From NCBI GenBank assembly GCA_947649125.1, contig CANSQL010000011.1:1-56569 (forward strand): a DNA stretch of 56,569 nucleotides, in the 5' to 3' direction. The notes under the pieces are model-generated. The model saw only the letters and a list, made by a program, of their open reading frames with translations. It searched no databases and was not told where the DNA came from. The DNA is from an uncultured Erysipelotrichaceae bacterium (GTDB lineage: Bacteria > Bacillota_I > Bacilli_A > Erysipelotrichales > Erysipelotrichaceae). Below are positions 54,179-56,569 of the stretch, one piece after another (position 1 is the first letter of the stretch; each line of letters opens with the position of its first letter). A program made the translations under genes and the position numbers.

Positions 54179-55396
54179 TTATTTTAACACAAATACGCTC
54201 GGATTGTTAGAGAAATGTTCAATATCACAGCCGATTTTTGCCGCAAATATGACTTTCCCCTCTGCATTCACCATTACCGGCCATAATTTTCGCTTTTGAC
54301 TCGGTATTTTACGGTCAATAAACCATCGATTCAGCTTTTTTGTTCCGAATCGCAGTGTAATCGCATCACCGCTTTGATAAGAGCGAATCGTTATCGGAAA
54401 ATCATGCTTGGACAAAGTGACACCTTCAATTACCGTGCCCTTGTCACAAAGAGAAAAATACGGTGTACTTAAATATTCAATGTGATCGAGTGTATAAGAA
54501 TAGGATTCTTGTTTCCCATCGGATAGGCTCAGTAAACCGTATTCCTTGCGCAGTTCAAAGCAATTGTCAATCAATCGGTATTGATTTTGCGGCTGATGAA
54601 GCAGAGTAAGGATTGTATTCAACTCCTTTTTCGATATATGCTTGTGACAGACGTCGTAAATCCACGCTTGAAGGATATACTCCTGTAGTTTCGAGGATTG
54701 CTTCAACAAACTGTCACAGTCATAGCTCCATGTACTCAAAAAGGCCTCCGCTTCCTTTTGACAGCATTGGTGAATATGATTCTTTTGAGCAATTTCCTCC
54801 TTCAGCTTATGCTTATCGGAAGCACTTAAATGCGCAATCACCGTATGTCTGATTTGATTGCGGCGATATTCATCGCTCATATTGCTTTCATCAATCCAGA
54901 AAGGAACATGATGCCGCTTACAGTATGCTTCTAATTCTGATTTTGTATACGCTAATAACGGTCTGATGATCGGACAGTGAAAGATTTCAATTTGTTCGCA
55001 AAGACCGTATGTTTGCGGAATCAGTCCTTTTTCCTGCTGCATCAGATAGGTTTCCAAATGATCGTCAAGCTGATGTGCAACTAACACACCTTTAGCCTTA
55101 TATTTTATTAACAGCTCATAAAAAAACTCATAGCGCTTTTTACGGGCAAAGGCTTGAAAGTTTGAGTGGCACGGTTCCTCTTGATAACGAAGCTCAAACG
55201 GAATGTGATGCTGCATACAAAACGTCTGTACTCCATCGCTGTCGCGCTGTGCAGTCGTTCTCTTTTGATAATTCATATGCCCAACAATGATACTAAGCTC
55301 AGCATCTATACACATATGCAGTAAGGCCATCGAGTCGCTCCCGCCGCTGACCGCAACGATCCATTTTTGATTTTTGTCTAATTCGTTCAACTTCAT
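54179..55396 (-). CDS. tilS: tRNA(Ile)-lysidine synthase TilS
   Basis: 405 residues. PP-loop SGGSDSMALL at residues 17-26, GHMNYQKR, VLVAHQLDDHLETYLMQQ and RPLLAYTKSELEAYCKRHHV are typical; the C-terminal domain (ITLRFGTKKLNRWFIDRKIP) is the TilS-C tRNA-binding part. It converts C34 of the tRNA(Ile) CAU anticodon to lysidine, which is essential. The only earlier Met codon is at 55396, and the -10 lies just 6 bases before it, so the mRNA seems to be leaderless. Confidence 0.97.
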   Translation of the reverse strand: MKLNELDKNQKWIVAVSGGSDSMALLHMCIDAELSIIVGHMNYQKRTTAQRDSDGVQTFCMQHHIPFELRYQEEPCHSNFQAFARKKRYEFFYELLIKYKAKGVLVAHQLDDHLETYLMQQEKGLIPQTYGLCEQIEIFHCPIIRPLLAYTKSELEAYCKRHHVPFWIDESNMSDEYRRNQIRHTVIAHLSASDKHKLKEEIAQKNHIHQCCQKEAEAFLSTWSYDCDSLLKQSSKLQEYILQAWIYDVCHKHISKKELNTILTLLHQPQNQYRLIDNCFELRKEYGLLSLSDGKQESYSYTLDHIEYLSTPYFSLCDKGTVIEGVTLSKHDFPITIRSYQSGDAITLRFGTKKLNRWFIDRKIPSQKRKLWPVMVNAEGKVIFAAKIGCDIEHFSNNPSVFVLK

Positions 55397-55402
55397 AGTG
55401 AA

Positions 55403-55431
55403 ATTATACCGAAGTGGCTGTAGTTGTGCAA
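55403..55431 (-). promoter_or_regulatory. Promoter of tilS-hpt-ftsH, giving an apparently leaderless mRNA
   Basis: TTGCAC (55431-55426), 17-base spacer, TATAAT (55408-55403) on the minus strand. The tilS ATG begins 7 bases after the -10, where the transcript start should be, and there is no Shine-Dalgarno sequence. Confidence 0.75.
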
Positions 55432-55469
55432 GTTATTTATTTCATCGGTTCTGACAAGGAATATAAGCT

Positions 55470-55540
55470 GAATAAAAAATACGATACGCTCTCAGTCCGA
55501 ATAAAAGGATATACAAACTGATTTTAGTATCGTATTTACT
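55470..55540 (-). terminator. Terminator of the third giant surface protein gene
   Basis: 10-bp inverted repeat AATACGATAC (55478-55487)/GTATCGTATT (55527-55536) with an inner stem (TCAGT/ACTGA), then TTTTTTATT on the minus strand. Confidence 0.7.
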
Positions 55541-55556
55541 GATTTGAAAAATAACG

Positions 55557-56569
55557 TTATTTAATTTCTATTTGATATTTATAGATAATATAAGAGAGTA
55601 AACACAATGATAACATACTGATGCCCATATAAACCATGATATTTGTATTATCACCTGTACTTGCTCCGCCCATGCTGTTTGCGGGGTTGTATTGACCCTT
55701 TACTGAAGTGCCATCACCATTAGGGACAACAGGTTCACTGAAATCCATCGTATCGTATGGCAAGTCACCTTCTACATTCTTGCCCGGTTTCCATTCCGGT
55801 ATTTCAATAATATTTTCATCAGGCTTACCATCCCCGTCATTGTCAACATTCACATCAGGGATTCCATCTCCATCACTGTCGATGTCGATATCGGGGATTC
55901 CATCGCCATCGATGTCGATATTAATGTCAGGTTCGCCATCTCCGTCTATATCCACATTGATATCAGGCAATCCGTCTCCGTCTGAATCAATATTGATCTC
56001 CGGCTTGATGTCATTCTTTCCGATACTGTCATAAGTAAACTTGCCTGATTTGTAATCCTTCTTTGGTTTCCATTCATGGATTTCTACAAGATTGACACTT
56101 GGTGTTTCTCCATCCTTTGAGATATTGATATGCGGTTTAAAGTCTCCTTTATTATCGATGTTGATATTAGGGATTCCGTCGTTATCTGTATCTACATTGA
56201 TGACTGCTTTCACGCTTGTACCTGTACAATATTCCTCAAGGATTCCGTTGTCAGGATCTGTCTTTACACACTTCGTCGGCTTCCAATCGCTTTTCTTTAG
56301 AATTACTAGGTTAAGGTCAGGCTTACCATCTTTGTCTGTATCGATGTTCAAATCAGGCTTGCCATCGCCGTCACTGTCGATATTGATGTCAGGAATACCG
56401 TCATTATTTCTGTCCCCGTTGATTACGATCCATTTACTTTCATCATTTGGGTCTTTCCATTTAATGTTAAGATCAGGACAGCCATCACCATCAGGATCAT
56501 TAAAGTCAGGCTTGCCGTCTCCGTCTTCATCAACATCGATTTTCTTGAGTGCCACCTCATGACAGGTTT
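55557..56569 (-). CDS. Giant secreted surface protein, C-terminal part (paralogue C, 5' end outside the window)
   Basis: At least 337 residues, open to the window edge. The frame continues upstream of the first visible Met-like codon, which is in fact GTG: the residues TCHEVALKKIDV match CHEVTLKKIDV of paralogue B, so no start lies here. The repeats of 12 residues (D-x-D-G-D-G-x-P-D-x-N-x), the EYCTGTSVK and HEWKPKKDYK segments and the end GGASTGD, hydrophobic helix, KYQIEIK are as in paralogues A and B. The visible part is nearly the same protein as in A and B but with many synonymous differences. Confidence 0.85.
   Translation of the reverse strand, partial: TCHEVALKKIDVDEDGDGKPDFNDPDGDGCPDLNIKWKDPNDESKWIVINGDRNNDGIPDINIDSDGDGKPDLNIDTDKDGKPDLNLVILKKSDWKPTKCVKTDPDNGILEEYCTGTSVKAVINVDTDNDGIPNINIDNKGDFKPHINISKDGETPSVNLVEIHEWKPKKDYKSGKFTYDSIGKNDIKPEINIDSDGDGLPDINVDIDGDGEPDINIDIDGDGIPDIDIDSDGDGIPDVNVDNDGDGKPDENIIEIPEWKPGKNVEGDLPYDTMDFSEPVVPNGDGTSVKGQYNPANSMGGASTGDNTNIMVYMGISMLSLCLLSYIIYKYQIEIK
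55790..56560 (-). repeat. 36-bp-period repeats coding for calcium-binding units (gene C)
   Basis: Two blocks (about 55800-56010 and 56300-56560) of the 12-codon unit also found in genes A and B. Confidence 0.8.

Overview
The window looks like chromosomal DNA of a low-GC gut Firmicute (Bacillota), most like the Erysipelotrichaceae. The reasons are strong AGGAGG-type ribosome binding sites, the tilS-hpt-ftsH and rapZ-yvcK-whiA gene orders, host-glycan hydrolases loaded with F5/8C (CBM32-like) and FIVAR-type modules, and giant Gram-positive surface proteins. The family assignment is inference; no rRNA or tRNA gene was seen. Every convincing gene except one (a Fic-type gene at 44780) is on the minus strand, so transcription runs from high to low coordinates.

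Layout, low to high. 1-97: 5' end of an unidentified gene. 278-12008: two giant, paralogous, secreted surface proteins with C-terminal calcium-binding D-x-D-G-D-G repeats. Their leaders share a 74-bp identical block and a hairpin whose substitutions keep its pairing. The start of a third paralogue fills 55557 to the window end. 12358-14408: P1-family peptidase and an unknown protein. 14654-18321: rapZ-yvcK-whiA with two extra small genes (a nuclease-fold membrane protein and an XRE regulator). 18650-29463: a glycan module made of a GH89 alpha-N-acetylglucosaminidase and a sugar-binding lipoprotein/YesM-type kinase/YesN-type regulator operon. 29707-37955: two ABC exporters around an AAA/PD-(D/E)XK protein. 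38140-40433: alpha/beta hydrolase and DUF349 protein. 41240-42494: a four-gene, toxin-antitoxin-like cassette around a DUF3990 (ADP-ribosyltransferase-like) protein. 42733-45385: dus, hslO (Hsp33) and the divergent fic. 45519-50990: a giant clan GH-D (GH36-like) glycosidase. 51461-55396: ftsH, hpt, tilS.

The main thread is host-glycan sensing and degradation. The GH89 and GH-D enzymes are secreted, multi-modular and carry the same unusual C-terminal anchor. A 26-bp palindrome upstream of the GH-D gene recurs, in 22 to 23 of 26 positions, just upstream of the sugar-binding lipoprotein/kinase/regulator operon. Both regions also have a CcpA cre-like box. This suggests one regulon in which a three-component surface sensor without its own transporter, plus catabolite repression, controls glycosidases that lie about 28 kb apart. 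The GH-D leader also holds a terminator between two operator-like sites, so attenuation or looping is possible.

Start codons were moved from the longest open frame where a ribosome binding site or promoter decides the matter. Family names come from recognised motifs, not from a database search.
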